A stretch of 64,000 nt of DNA from Streptomyces chryseus (lineage in GTDB: Bacteria > Actinomycetota > Actinomycetes > Streptomycetales > Streptomycetaceae), in assembly GCF_014650755.1 (NCBI RefSeq), contig NZ_BMVO01000014.1, positions 62,001-126,000 on the forward strand. Direction: 5' to 3'. The translations under genes and the position numbers were made by a program. Within the stretch, counting starts at the first letter, position 1. Every line of letters begins with the position of its first letter. Shown in pieces: positions 33,754-42,147 of this stretch. The notes under the pieces were generated by a model, which ran no database searches, was not told where the DNA came from, and worked only from the letters and a program-made list of their open reading frames with translations.

Positions 33754-34632
33754 TCAGCGACTCAGTGCCTGGAACCGGCGTACCGCCAGCGGCAGGAACA
33801 CCGCTGTGATCACCAGCGGCCAGACCACCGCCATCAGCACCGCGTTCTCCTCGATCCACGAGCCGCCGCTCACCGGCTGCCCGAACAGCTCACGGGTCGC
33901 GGTGACCGTCGACGACACGGGGTTCCAGGCCGCGACCGGCCCCAGCCAGCTCGGCATCAGGGACGGCGCCACGAAGATGCTGGAGATCATCGTCAGCGGG
34001 AAGGCCACCGCGTAGAGCCCGCCGGCCGCCTCCGCGTTGGGGACGAGCAGCCCCAGCCAGACGCCCACCCAGATCAGGCTGAAGCGCAGCAGCAGAAGCA
34101 GCCCGAAGGCCCCCACGGCGGCGGGCGCTCCTCCCTCGGCCTCCCAGCCGATGAGCAGGGCCGTCGCCCCCAGGATCGTCAACTCGGCGCAGGCCACCAG
34201 CAGATCGGACACACCGCGCCCGGCCGCCACCGCCGACGGCGCCATGGGCATCGAGCGGAAGCGGTCGATGACGCCCTTCGTGGAGTCGGTGACCACGGCC
34301 ATCGTCGTGCCCATGAACCCGAAGGCCATGGTCGAGGCGAACATCCCGGGCATCAGGAACTCCCGGTAGTCCCCGTCGCCGGGCACCGCCATCGCCTCGC
34401 CGAAGACGAATCCGTACAGCAGCACGGAGACGATCGGGAAGCCGAGCTGCCAGACGATGGTGACGGGCTGGCGCTGATAGTGGGTGAGGGTGCGCCGGGT
34501 GACGTTCCAGCAGTCCGCCAGGGCCCAGTAGAGCCGCCGTTCGGGCCCGGAGGGGTTCCCATCCTCCGCGTACGCGTCGGCGGCGTTCGGCTCCGCGGCG
34601 CCCGGGTGGTTCTCGGTCTTCACGGTGCTCAC
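33754..34632 (-). CDS. ABC-2 type drug/metabolite exporter permease
   Basis: The 292-residue membrane protein has six predicted helices and the ABC-2 signature region (AMAVVTDSTKGVIDRFRSMPMAPSA near residues 115-140), as in the DrrB daunorubicin-resistance family. It forms an exporter with the ATPase upstream, and the GTG start overlaps that gene's stop (GTGA) after GGAGG. Operon transcription is probably repressed by the divergent TetR. Confidence 0.92.
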   Translation of the reverse strand: MSTVKTENHPGAAEPNAADAYAEDGNPSGPERRLYWALADCWNVTRRTLTHYQRQPVTIVWQLGFPIVSVLLYGFVFGEAMAVPGDGDYREFLMPGMFASTMAFGFMGTTMAVVTDSTKGVIDRFRSMPMAPSAVAAGRGVSDLLVACAELTILGATALLIGWEAEGGAPAAVGAFGLLLLLRFSLIWVGVWLGLLVPNAEAAGGLYAVAFPLTMISSIFVAPSLMPSWLGPVAAWNPVSSTVTATRELFGQPVSGGSWIEENAVLMAVVWPLVITAVFLPLAVRRFQALSR

Positions 34633-35630
34633 GCCGCTGCCTCCAGTTCCGCACGGTGTCCGGTCAGGCGCAGGAACACGTCGTCGAGGCTCGGCCTGCG
34701 CAGCCCGATGTCCTCCACCGCGATCCCCTCGTCCTGGAGGGTCCGCGCCACCTCCGTCAGCGCCGCCACCCGGTCGTCGACCTGCGCGTGCGCCCGCAGT
34801 GTCACCTCGTCCGTCTCCGGTTCGGTGACCGAGACGCGAGCGATCACCTTGGCGGCCGCGGCCAGGTCCGCCGCCCGGGCGACGACGACTTCGACGCGGT
34901 CGCCGCCGACCCGGTTCTTCAGGCCGTCCGGGGTGTCGTCTGCGATGGCCCGCCCCCGGTCGATGACGGTGATGCGCGAGGCCAGCTTGTCGGCCTCCTC
35001 CAGGTACTGGGTCGTCAGCAGTACGGTCGTCCCGCCCGCCACCAGAGCCCGTACCGCGTCCCACACTTCGCCCCGACCGCGCGGATCGAGCCCGGTGGTC
35101 GGCTCGTCGAGGAAGAGCACGCGCGGGGCGAGGATCATCGACGCGGCGAGGTCCAGGCGGCGCCGCATCCCGCCGCTGTACGCGCCCACGCTCTTGTCGG
35201 CCGCGTCCACCAGGTCGAACCGCTCCAGGAGTTCGCCCGCCCGCACCTTCGCGCGCTTCCCGCCCAGGTGGAAGAGGCGGCCGAACATCTCGAGGTTCTG
35301 CCGCCCGGTCATGACCTCGTCGACCGCCGCGTACTGGCCGGTGAGGCCGATCCGGCGGCGTACGAGCCGGGGATCGCGGGCCACGTCCACGCCCGCGACC
35401 TCCGCCCGGCCGCCGTCGAACCTCAGGAGCGTGGCCAGGGCGCGTACGGCGGTCGTCTTGCCGGCGCCGTTGGGGCCGAGCAGGCCGTGGACGGTACCGG
35501 CGCGGACGGCGAGGTCGAAGCCGTCGAGGGCGAGCTTGTACGCACCGCCCCTGCCACCCCCGGCCGTCTTCTTCTCGGCGTACCGCTTCCGCAGGCCTTC
35601 CGCCCGCACGGCGTAATCGGTGGCACTCAC
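34629..35630 (-). CDS. ABC exporter ATP-binding protein, DrrA family
   Basis: The 333-residue protein has Walker A GPNGAGKTT, signature YSGGMRRRLDLAAS, Walker B VLFLDEPTTGLDP and a C-terminal about 100-residue domain ending in RRPSLDDVFLRLTGH, the DrrA hallmark. GTG 35630 has AAGGGA upstream; the longer frame lacks support. It pairs with the downstream permease. Confidence 0.94.
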   Translation of the reverse strand: MSATDYAVRAEGLRKRYAEKKTAGGGRGGAYKLALDGFDLAVRAGTVHGLLGPNGAGKTTAVRALATLLRFDGGRAEVAGVDVARDPRLVRRRIGLTGQYAAVDEVMTGRQNLEMFGRLFHLGGKRAKVRAGELLERFDLVDAADKSVGAYSGGMRRRLDLAASMILAPRVLFLDEPTTGLDPRGRGEVWDAVRALVAGGTTVLLTTQYLEEADKLASRITVIDRGRAIADDTPDGLKNRVGGDRVEVVVARAADLAAAAKVIARVSVTEPETDEVTLRAHAQVDDRVAALTEVARTLQDEGIAVEDIGLRRPSLDDVFLRLTGHRAELEAAA

Positions 35631-35673
35631 CCAGGGATCCCTTCGCTCACGGCACACTGACGATCGAGTAACT

Positions 35674-35709
35674 GAGTACGGCGTACCCGATTGAGAGTAC
35701 ACCGTACTC
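35674..35709. promoter_or_regulatory. paired TetR operators between the exporter operon and tetR
   Basis: Two sites fit GAGTAC-N3-GTAC(T/C)C: 35674-35688 (near-perfect) and 35695-35709 (perfect dyad GAGTAC ACC GTACTC). Their centres are 21 bases apart, two helical turns, so two dimers can bind the same face. An outer repeat (ACTGAGTACGG at 35671 with CCGTACTCAGT at 35702) brackets them. Confidence 0.8.
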
Positions 35710-35740
35710 AGTTCGCGCGGAACGGATTTAGAGTGAGCCC

Positions 35741-36523
35741 ATGAAGAAGACGACCGGGCCGGGCGACACCAGCACCACCAGTGGCAGCGGCGACATCGGC
35801 CGCAGCCTGGAACTGCTCTGGGGTACGGGCGAACGCCCCAGCCGTGGCCCCAAGCCCGGCCTCACGCTCGACCGCATCGTCGCCGCCGCGATCGCGATCG
35901 CGGACGCCGAGGGCATCGACGCGGTGTCGATGCGCCGCCTGTCGACCGACCTCGGCACGGGCACCATGTCGCTGTACCGCTACGTACCGGGCAAGGCCGA
36001 ACTGCTCGACCTCATGCTCGACCGCGTACAGGGCGAGCCGCTCGACGCCGTCGACGCCCGGGAGCCGGTGGACTGGCGGACGGCCATGGAGTCCATGGCC
36101 CGTACGCATCTCGCTCTGCTGCGGCACCATCCCTGGCTGCTGAAGATCAACCAGGCGCGCACGGTCCTCGGGCCGAGCGCGGTGCGCAGCCTCGAAGTGT
36201 CAGTGGCCGGGCTCCGGGGCATGGGGCTCCGCGACCAGGAGTTGATCTCCTCGATCATCGCGGTCCAGAGCTTCGTCGTCGGCATCGCCCGGATGGAGGC
36301 CGAGGCCGACGAGGCGGCCAAGGAGACGGGGCTGAGCCACGAGGAGTTCTGGGGGAACCAGATGCCGTACCTGGAGCGGGCCATGGCCAGTGGGGAGTTC
36401 CCACTGGTCGCGGGGCTGGACGAGGACGCGTTCGACACCGGCTTCGACCACTTCGCGTTCGGGCTCCGCCGGTTGATCGCGGGGTTCGAGGTCCTGGTCG
36501 CGGAGCGCGCGGGGAGGCAGTGA
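35741..36523 (+). CDS. TetR-family repressor of the adjacent exporter
   Basis: The 260-residue protein has the HTH at residues 45-90 (IVAAAIAIADAEGIDAVSMR and GTGTMSLYRYVPGKAELLDL) and a C-terminal ligand domain of the tetracycline-repressor type (TetR_C). Divergent orientation with the DrrAB-like pair and a double operator make it their likely regulator. ATG 35741 has GAGTGAG just upstream. Confidence 0.93.
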   Translation: MKKTTGPGDTSTTSGSGDIGRSLELLWGTGERPSRGPKPGLTLDRIVAAAIAIADAEGIDAVSMRRLSTDLGTGTMSLYRYVPGKAELLDLMLDRVQGEPLDAVDAREPVDWRTAMESMARTHLALLRHHPWLLKINQARTVLGPSAVRSLEVSVAGLRGMGLRDQELISSIIAVQSFVVGIARMEAEADEAAKETGLSHEEFWGNQMPYLERAMASGEFPLVAGLDEDAFDTGFDHFAFGLRRLIAGFEVLVAERAGRQ

Positions 36524-36538
36524 CCGGGCGGCACGGCC

Positions 36539-36649
36539 TCAGGGCGTGCCGGCCGCCACGGCCGGCTCCGGCCCCTCGTCCCGCCGCGCCACCCGTGCGT
36601 TCAGGATGAACACCACGCTCGCCGCCATGACCCCCGTGCTCGCCGCATG
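36539..36649 (-). pseudogene. possible remnant C-terminus of an MFS exporter
   Basis: A short leftward frame ends in a hydrophobic helix and a basic/acidic tail (GVMAASVVFILNARVARRDE, then GPEPAVAAGTP and TGA), the look of a final transporter helix. Nothing upstream continues it: the next 200 bases are GC-rich and repetitive. It could also be a small unrelated open frame. Confidence 0.3.
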
Positions 36650-36726
36650 ATCCCCGCGCCCGGCATTACCGGCGCGGCCCAGGCGCTGAACGGCGCGCCG
36701 AGGGGGCGGGGGGCGCCGACGGTGTA

Positions 36727-36826
36727 CCACCCGGGGTCCGCTGCGGCTGTGCCACCGGGGGCCGCTGCCGTTGCGCCACCCGGGGGGCCGCTGCCGCTGT
36801 GCCCCCGGAGGGTCGCTGCCGCGTTG
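36727..36826. repeat. imperfect ~25-bp tandem repeat, four copies
   Basis: Units of the form CCACCCGGGGTCCGCTGCGG plus a short tail start at about 36727, 36752, 36776 and 36802. They lie in a 331-base stretch (36524-36854) with no intact gene, next to the possible exporter remnant. Confidence 0.65.
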
Positions 36827-36854
36827 TTGCCGGCGGGGGCTGCCGCGCGCCGTC

Positions 36855-38144
36855 TCAGAAGCGGGCGTGCGCCGTGATGTCGGCGTCGAACTGGTCGATC
36901 ATCGCGGGCGTCACCGTCGGCCGGCACTGCCCGATGGCCGCCAGGTAGTCCTCCGTGCTCGCGCCGAGCGCGCGCGGATCGCCCGTACCGGCTCCGATCT
37001 CCTCCAGGTCCCGCTCGAACGCGGCCTGGGCCGCGATACGGGCCGCGTGCTCGATGTCGGCCGGCGTGAACAGCTCGCTCGCCTCCACCAGCCGCGCCAC
37101 GTCCACGTCCGCCCTGCCGTCCGTGTAGCGGGCCCAGATCGCTGCCCGGGCCGCCGTGTCCGGCGTACCGATCGGGATCAGGTAGTCGAACCTGCCGGGC
37201 CGCAGGAACGCCGGGTCGAGCGACCGGATCGAGTTGGTCGCGCACACCAGCAGACGCTCGTCACCCTCCCGGAAGCCCGGTATGAGCTTGAGCAGCTCAT
37301 TGGTCACTCCGTGCATGCCGCCGGGCTGCGCGGGCTCGGTCCGTACGGGAGCGATCTCCTCGACCTCGTCGATGAAGACCAGCACCCGCTCCAGTTCCGC
37401 GATACGGGCGAACGCGTCCCGCAGCGCTGCCGCGAGGTTGCCCTCGTCGGCCAGCCGCGACGGCAGCAGCTCGACGAACGGCCAGCCGAGCTTCGACGCG
37501 ATGCCTCTCGCGAACGTCGTCTTGCCGGTCCCGGGAGGCCCGAAGAGCGCGACAGCGCGCGGCGGACGCACACCGTGCCGGGCGGCCCGTTCCGGCTGCG
37601 CGAGCGGCAGTACGACGCGCCGCTCGATCAGATCCTTCTCCGCCTCCATGCCGGCCACCTTCGCCCAGAGGTCGCTGGGCAGGAAGCGGCCGCCGAGGTC
37701 CTCCAGGAGGTTGGCGGACGGGCCGTGGAGCGGCTCCACCTTCTCGAAGTACGCCACGGCGGGCTGGCGCGTGTACCCCGCGTTGAGCAGGCCCTCGCCG
37801 AGCAGGTCCTCCTCGGGCAGCACGTACGCGATACGCCCCACGCGGGCGGCGACGAGCCGCCGCTCCAGCTCCACGAGCAGCGCACTGGCCAGGCCGCGTC
37901 CGCGCCACGCCGAGGAGATCGCGATGCGCATCACCCAGGCGCGCTCCCCGGCGACGCAGGCGAGCGCCGCGCCGATGGGGACGCCCTGGTGCACGGCCAC
38001 GACGGCGGGCTGCCGCGACGTGAGCGCACCGATGCACTCGGCGAGCGAGAACACCGACTCCTGCCCGAGCTCGGCCGTGGTGTCGATCAGGTGGACCACT
38101 GCCGCGAGATCGCTCTCGCGGTAGTCGTGGATGAGCCAGTTCAC
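36855..38144 (-). CDS. GNAT acetyltransferase-like domain fused to an AAA+ ATPase
   Basis: The 429-residue protein combines a GNAT-like N-terminus (residues 1-145: WLIHDYRESDLAAVVHLID, RIAISSAWRGRGLASALLVE with the acetyl-CoA P-loop RGRGLAS) with an AAA+ domain (Walker A GPPGTGKTTFA near residue 218, Walker B VLVFIDEVEE, sensor 1 VCATNSIRSLDP, arginine finger RPGRFDYLIP). The AAA+ part resembles cell-division FtsH/Cdc48-like remodelers without a protease. An ATPase that acetylates or remodels a bound protein is plausible. GTG 38144 follows GAGGGG. Confidence 0.85.
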   Translation of the reverse strand: MNWLIHDYRESDLAAVVHLIDTTAELGQESVFSLAECIGALTSRQPAVVAVHQGVPIGAALACVAGERAWVMRIAISSAWRGRGLASALLVELERRLVAARVGRIAYVLPEEDLLGEGLLNAGYTRQPAVAYFEKVEPLHGPSANLLEDLGGRFLPSDLWAKVAGMEAEKDLIERRVVLPLAQPERAARHGVRPPRAVALFGPPGTGKTTFARGIASKLGWPFVELLPSRLADEGNLAAALRDAFARIAELERVLVFIDEVEEIAPVRTEPAQPGGMHGVTNELLKLIPGFREGDERLLVCATNSIRSLDPAFLRPGRFDYLIPIGTPDTAARAAIWARYTDGRADVDVARLVEASELFTPADIEHAARIAAQAAFERDLEEIGAGTGDPRALGASTEDYLAAIGQCRPTVTPAMIDQFDADITAHARF

Positions 38145-38314
38145 CGATACCGCCCCTCGTAGGTGCTGGTGCTGTTCCGGTGAGGCTAGGGGCGCCGGTG
38201 CGACGGGTCCTGCGCCACGGTGCACAAAGCGCGAGGCGAAGTCGGCCGATCCGTCGGTTGCGGGGGTGCGGGGTGGGTGGGGGTGCGGGGTGCTCTGGGG
38301 AAGTGCGGGGGTGC

Positions 38315-38589
38315 GTTCTCGGGAACAGCCGAAGCGCGTACCCGAGAAGATCGGCGGTCGGTTCCGGGAAACGGCCGACGGGCGTTCCCCGGTGACGTTG
38401 GGGCACGTTCCCGCGAACAGCCGACCAGCGTTCCCGAGAGCCGTCAGCACGCGCTCCAGGGAACGGTTGGGAGCCCTCCTGAGAACAGCCGACGGGCGTT
38501 CCAGGGACCAGCAAGTGAGCCTTCCCGGGAACGGCCGACGAGCGTTCCCCGGAACGGCCGATAGGCGCTCCCCGGAACGGAACGGGCCG
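38315..38589. repeat. 12-copy, 23-bp-period tandem array of GTTCCCGGGAAC-type palindromes
   Basis: Copies begin at 38315, 38338, 38361, 38384, 38407, 38430, 38453, about 38475, 38498, 38521, 38544 and 38567. Each is a degenerate 12-base palindrome followed by an 11-base linker close to GGCCGACGAGC. Copies differ at the palindrome centre (for example TTCTCGGGAA, TTCCCCGGAA) but keep dyad symmetry in many. The array fills much of the 531-base gap between the AAA+ gene and the DUF6381 gene; the rest of the gap has no visible gene. Confidence 0.95.
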
Positions 38590-38675
38590 ATGGCCCTCCG
38601 TTCGCTCACGCGGTACGGAGGGCCATCGGCTCGTGATGGTGCCGAGGTCGTGCCGAGGTCGGACGGTCGGTCCGA

Positions 38676-38867
38676 CTACTCGGGCAGGAACCCCTGCTGG
38701 TTACCCATCGAGCCTTCCTGCCGGCTCTGCTCCTGCAGCCGCTGTGCCTTCTCCTGCAGCTTCTGACGCTCCTGCGGATCGGTCGCACGTTCCGCCGCCT
38801 GCTTCAGCTGCTCGGCCTTCTCGCGCATCTGCTGCACACGGCCACTGGATTCGCCTGCAACGCTCAT
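38676..38867 (-). CDS. small hydrophilic coiled-coil protein, DUF6381-like
   Basis: The 63-residue protein (MSVAGESSGRVQQMREKAEQ) is almost entirely charged and Gln residues with heptad-like helices (ATDPQERQKLQEKAQRLQEQ), no membrane segment and no Cys. It resembles small Streptomyces proteins of DUF6381. AAGGAG lies five bases before ATG 38867. The function is unknown; a stress-type unfolded or helical protein is a guess. Confidence 0.7.
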   Translation of the reverse strand: MSVAGESSGRVQQMREKAEQLKQAAERATDPQERQKLQEKAQRLQEQSRQEGSMGNQQGFLPE

Positions 38868-38963
38868 CGTCACTCCTTGACGCTAGGGAGAGCGGTCCCC
38901 TTCAGCGAACCAGGGCTTCGTCACCCTCGCACGCCGAACGATCACTCTCCGTAACGCACACGC

Positions 38964-39983
38964 CTATGACCGCCGCATCAGCCGCTTCAGCCCCAGGTAC
39001 GCGGCGAGGACGCCTCCGATCACCACGAGCCCGAGGGTGACCTTCCCGTCACCACCCCCGGCGCCGTCACCGTCGCCACCGCTTCCGTCGCTCCCCTTGC
39101 CGCCCTCTCCCGAACCGCCACCGGAAGACGGCGACTTGCCGGAGCCCCCTGCGTCACCACGCCGCCCCTCCACAGCAACCCGCTGGACGTCGCTGCCGAC
39201 GCCCTCCGAGCCGAACAGCATGGCCGTGCCGTCAGCCGTGAACGTAACGGACTCGGCCTGCCCCTGGAACGGCGCGCTCACCGCTCGGTCGGCACCCAGC
39301 CGCCCGTTGTCCTTCCACTCGTACGCGCGGGCGCTGAAGTAGGAGCGCAGTACGAGTTCCTTCCCGTCGGGCGAGAACGCCCCGTCCGTCACCCACGGCA
39401 CCTCGCCCACCCGCCGGAAGACGTTCGTACCGCCGGCCGACAGCCGGGCCGGCCCTTCGTAGAGGCCGCCGCCGTCCTCGTTCTTGCTGGCGATGTAGAC
39501 GCGGCCGGTCTTCGGATGCACCATTAGCGCCTCGGCGTTGCGGGGGCCGTCGGCGTACTTCACGGTGAACTGGGCGGCGTCGACCGTGGTGTTCCCGAGC
39601 TGCTTGGGCTCGGGGAAGCGGTAGATCCACACATGGCTCCAACTGCCGTCGAGGTTGTCGCCGATGTCGCCGACGTACACGTTCCCGTCCGGCCCGACGG
39701 AGATGCCTTCGACGTCGCGGGGGGAGCCGATCCCGCGCAGAGTGAGGGTCGCGACGGTCTCGCCGCTTCTGGAGTCGACGGCGTAGACGAACGCCCCGTC
39801 GTCACTGTCGTTGTGCGTCCAGTAGATGCCGGGGTGAAGGCGACTGGCGGCCAGGCCGCTGGACTCGGTGATCCGCGGGTCCTTGATGGTGAAGCCGTCG
39901 TCGGCGACGGCGGTGCCACCGGACGCGAGCAGGAGCAGGACGGCTGCGGCACTGGGGGCGACGACGTATGAGAGCGGGCGCAT
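38964..39983 (-). CDS. membrane-anchored NHL-like beta-propeller protein
   Basis: The 339-residue protein starts with a signal-type helix (VVAPSAAAVLLLLASGGTAVA), then strand repeats typical of a beta-propeller (GSPRDVEGISVGPDGNVYVG, GPRNAEALMVHPKTGRVYIA, VTDGAFSPDGKELVLR). A Gly/Ser/Asp-rich linker and a C-terminal helix (VTLGLVVIGGVLAAYLGL) plus RLMRRS end it, so it should be anchored outside. No catalytic residues are obvious. ATG 39983 lacks a good ribosome site; earlier in-frame ATG codons exist. Confidence 0.8.
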   Translation of the reverse strand: MRPLSYVVAPSAAAVLLLLASGGTAVADDGFTIKDPRITESSGLAASRLHPGIYWTHNDSDDGAFVYAVDSRSGETVATLTLRGIGSPRDVEGISVGPDGNVYVGDIGDNLDGSWSHVWIYRFPEPKQLGNTTVDAAQFTVKYADGPRNAEALMVHPKTGRVYIASKNEDGGGLYEGPARLSAGGTNVFRRVGEVPWVTDGAFSPDGKELVLRSYFSARAYEWKDNGRLGADRAVSAPFQGQAESVTFTADGTAMLFGSEGVGSDVQRVAVEGRRGDAGGSGKSPSSGGGSGEGGKGSDGSGGDGDGAGGGDGKVTLGLVVIGGVLAAYLGLKRLMRRS

Positions 39984-40041
39984 GGCCCAAGTGTTCATCA
40001 TCACGTCGCAGGCCACGGCAGTGATCCGGGATGATGACGCC

Positions 40042-40818
40042 ATGCGCTTCCTGTTCGTCGGCGACTCCATGACCATCGGGCGCGCCGGCGACTTCACGTG
40101 GCGTTATCGCATGTGGCAGCACCTTGTGGCGTCGTACGGCGAACCGTTCCGGATCGTCGGCCCCCGCACCGAGCTGTACGACACCGGCGCCAACGCCCCG
40201 CTGTCGTACCAGTACGCCGACCCGGCCTTCCCGGAACACGCCCGACGCCACCTGTCGGGGTGGGGCGAGGGGTGGCTGCACATGGCGCCTGTGATCGGGG
40301 AGACGGTCGCGTCGACGAAGGCGGACGTGCTGCTGATTTCGCTGGGCCTGATCGACCTCGGCTTCTACACGGACGCCGGCCAGACCGCCGAGAACGCGGA
40401 ACGCTTCATCGCGGAGGCCCGCGCGGCGAATCCACGCGTACGCATGGTGATCCATCCGGTCATCCCGAACGTGCGGGCGGAGTCGGACGCGCCCTTCGCC
40501 GCCGAGTGCGACCGCTTCAACGAGCTGCTGGCGAAGGCGGTGGCGAACCTCGACGCTCCCGGCGCGTCCCCGCTGGTGCTGGCAGCGCGCCATGCGACGT
40601 ACGACATCCACGAGGACACGTACGACGGCACGCACCCGGGCCCGACGGGCGAACACAAACTGGCGGCGGCATTCGCGGACGCGATGCACGCGAGCTGGGG
40701 TTTGGGCGCACCGTACGCCTCGGCGGACGGTGAGGATGCCGCACCTTCCGCACCGGTGACGGCGGGAGTGGGAGCGGGCCCGGGAGCGGAAGTGGCTGCT
40801 CTGGGTAGCCGGGGGTAG
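40042..40818 (+). CDS. SGNH/GDSL-type hydrolase
   Basis: The 258-residue enzyme has the nucleophile GDSMTIG in block I, a probable oxyanion Asn region, and the catalytic pair DGTHPGPTGEH near residue 200. It has no signal peptide and should be cytoplasmic. The last 35 residues are Gly/Ala-rich and low complexity. ATG 40042 is the only good start before the block I motif. SGNH enzymes include esterases and acyltransferases; the substrate is unknown. Confidence 0.85.
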   Translation: MRFLFVGDSMTIGRAGDFTWRYRMWQHLVASYGEPFRIVGPRTELYDTGANAPLSYQYADPAFPEHARRHLSGWGEGWLHMAPVIGETVASTKADVLLISLGLIDLGFYTDAGQTAENAERFIAEARAANPRVRMVIHPVIPNVRAESDAPFAAECDRFNELLAKAVANLDAPGASPLVLAARHATYDIHEDTYDGTHPGPTGEHKLAAAFADAMHASWGLGAPYASADGEDAAPSAPVTAGVGAGPGAEVAALGSRG

Positions 40819-40949
40819 GGCACGCACCGACTGTGCGCGGCGGCTGGCGGCCTGGGGCGGGCCGGCCGCTGTAGCGACGTACCTCACCACCGCCCGCCGC
40901 CGCCCGCCCGCCCGCCCCACCAGGGGCCCGCAGCTCGGCCCAGCGCGCC

Positions 40950-41828
40950 TTACCCGTCCTCGCGGCGGAACAGCGCCGTCCACAGGAAGGGTTCGCCGAA
41001 GGTCGGGGACTCCGCCGGTTCGTCGTGCATGCGGCGCAGTTCCACCTCTCGCAGGCCGCCACGCCCCCCGGCCCCGCGGAAGTCGTGAAGGTCCGAGAAG
41101 ATCCACCGCAGTGACTCCGGTGTGTACGCGAGGCCGCCATGGAGCCGGGAGTCGCGGTAGAGCTCCGCGTCGGGCACCTCCGACCCCATGCCCAACTTGC
41201 CCACCCCACTGGCCTCGCCCACCTCACCGGCCTCCCCCGCCTCACCCGCCGCTGCGAAGCACGTCAAAGCGAAATGGCCGCCCGGTGCCAGCGCTCGGTC
41301 CAGCAGCGCGAGGTAGCTGATGCGGCGGTGCGGCGGCAGGTGGTGGAAGCAGCCGGAATCGTAGATGAGGTCGTACGGGCCGCCCTGTTCGGCCAGTTCG
41401 GCCTCCGTGAGGGCGAAGGCGTCCCCACAAAGGAACCGGACATCAGCCCGGACAGCAGCCCTGGCATCAACCCGAACGTCGGCTCCCACCTCCCGGGCCC
41501 GCTCCTCCGCCCAAGCGATGGCCCGTGGGGACAAGTCGACCGCGTCCACCTCCCAGCCCAGCGACGCCAGATGGAGGGCGTTGCGGCCCGGCCCGCAACC
41601 CAGGTCCAGTGCGCGGCCCGGGATGATCAGGCCCTGCTCGACGTACGAGACGAGGTTCTCGTCCGGCTTCGCAACGAAGAACGGCACCGCCTTGTCCCGG
41701 TCGGCGTAGAAGCCGTCCCACCAGGACGCGGCGTCGGTCGTCCAACGGTCGGCGTCCCGCTCGAACAGGCCGTCCAGGAGCTTCAGCACATCGTCCACCG
41801 TGCGTATGTTCCGGTCCGTGCGATCCAT
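40950..41828 (-). CDS. class I SAM-dependent methyltransferase
   Basis: The 292-residue protein has SAM-binding motif I (ALDLGCGPGRNALHLASLGW near residue 75) and the following acidic loop (VDAVDLSPRAI). A low-complexity insertion (GEAGEAGEVGEASGV, residues about 195-210) lies between the fold and the C-terminal part. Family members methylate small molecules or tellurite/halides; the substrate is not evident. AAGGGG precedes ATG 41828. Confidence 0.87.
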   Translation of the reverse strand: MDRTDRNIRTVDDVLKLLDGLFERDADRWTTDAASWWDGFYADRDKAVPFFVAKPDENLVSYVEQGLIIPGRALDLGCGPGRNALHLASLGWEVDAVDLSPRAIAWAEERAREVGADVRVDARAAVRADVRFLCGDAFALTEAELAEQGGPYDLIYDSGCFHHLPPHRRISYLALLDRALAPGGHFALTCFAAAGEAGEAGEVGEASGVGKLGMGSEVPDAELYRDSRLHGGLAYTPESLRWIFSDLHDFRGAGGRGGLREVELRRMHDEPAESPTFGEPFLWTALFRREDG

Positions 41829-42147
41829 CCGGTCCCCTTTCCCGGCAGGCTCCCAACAGGGCGTCCCCGTACGGAGATTCTAGGTCCGCAGGGACACAAA
41901 AGCCCAGGTCAGACGCCTCACCCACCCCACCTCAGGATCCCACCGACAGCCGCCTGACGGACTCCCCCGCACACGGCGAACAGTCCACCCGTACCCCCCT
42001 CCGCTCCCCCGCCACCGACCCCGCCCAAGGCCGTCACAGGGCCGGCGGCGGCCGCTCCGGGACAAGTCTTCTCCGGTGTTTCCGGGCCACCCGCCCCCGG
42101 TACGCCCCCTTGCTTCGAGCGCGCTCGAAGGCGTTGGCTTGGCAACC

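Noticed and set aside
38315..38589. CRISPR array
   Set aside because: The linkers between palindromes are repeated rather than unique, the unit is only 23 bases and no cas genes are near.
38145..38609. N-terminal extension of the GNAT-AAA+ gene through the palindrome array
   Set aside because: The frame is open because of GC bias, but it translates the repeats. GTG 38144 has a good ribosome site at the conserved GNAT start.
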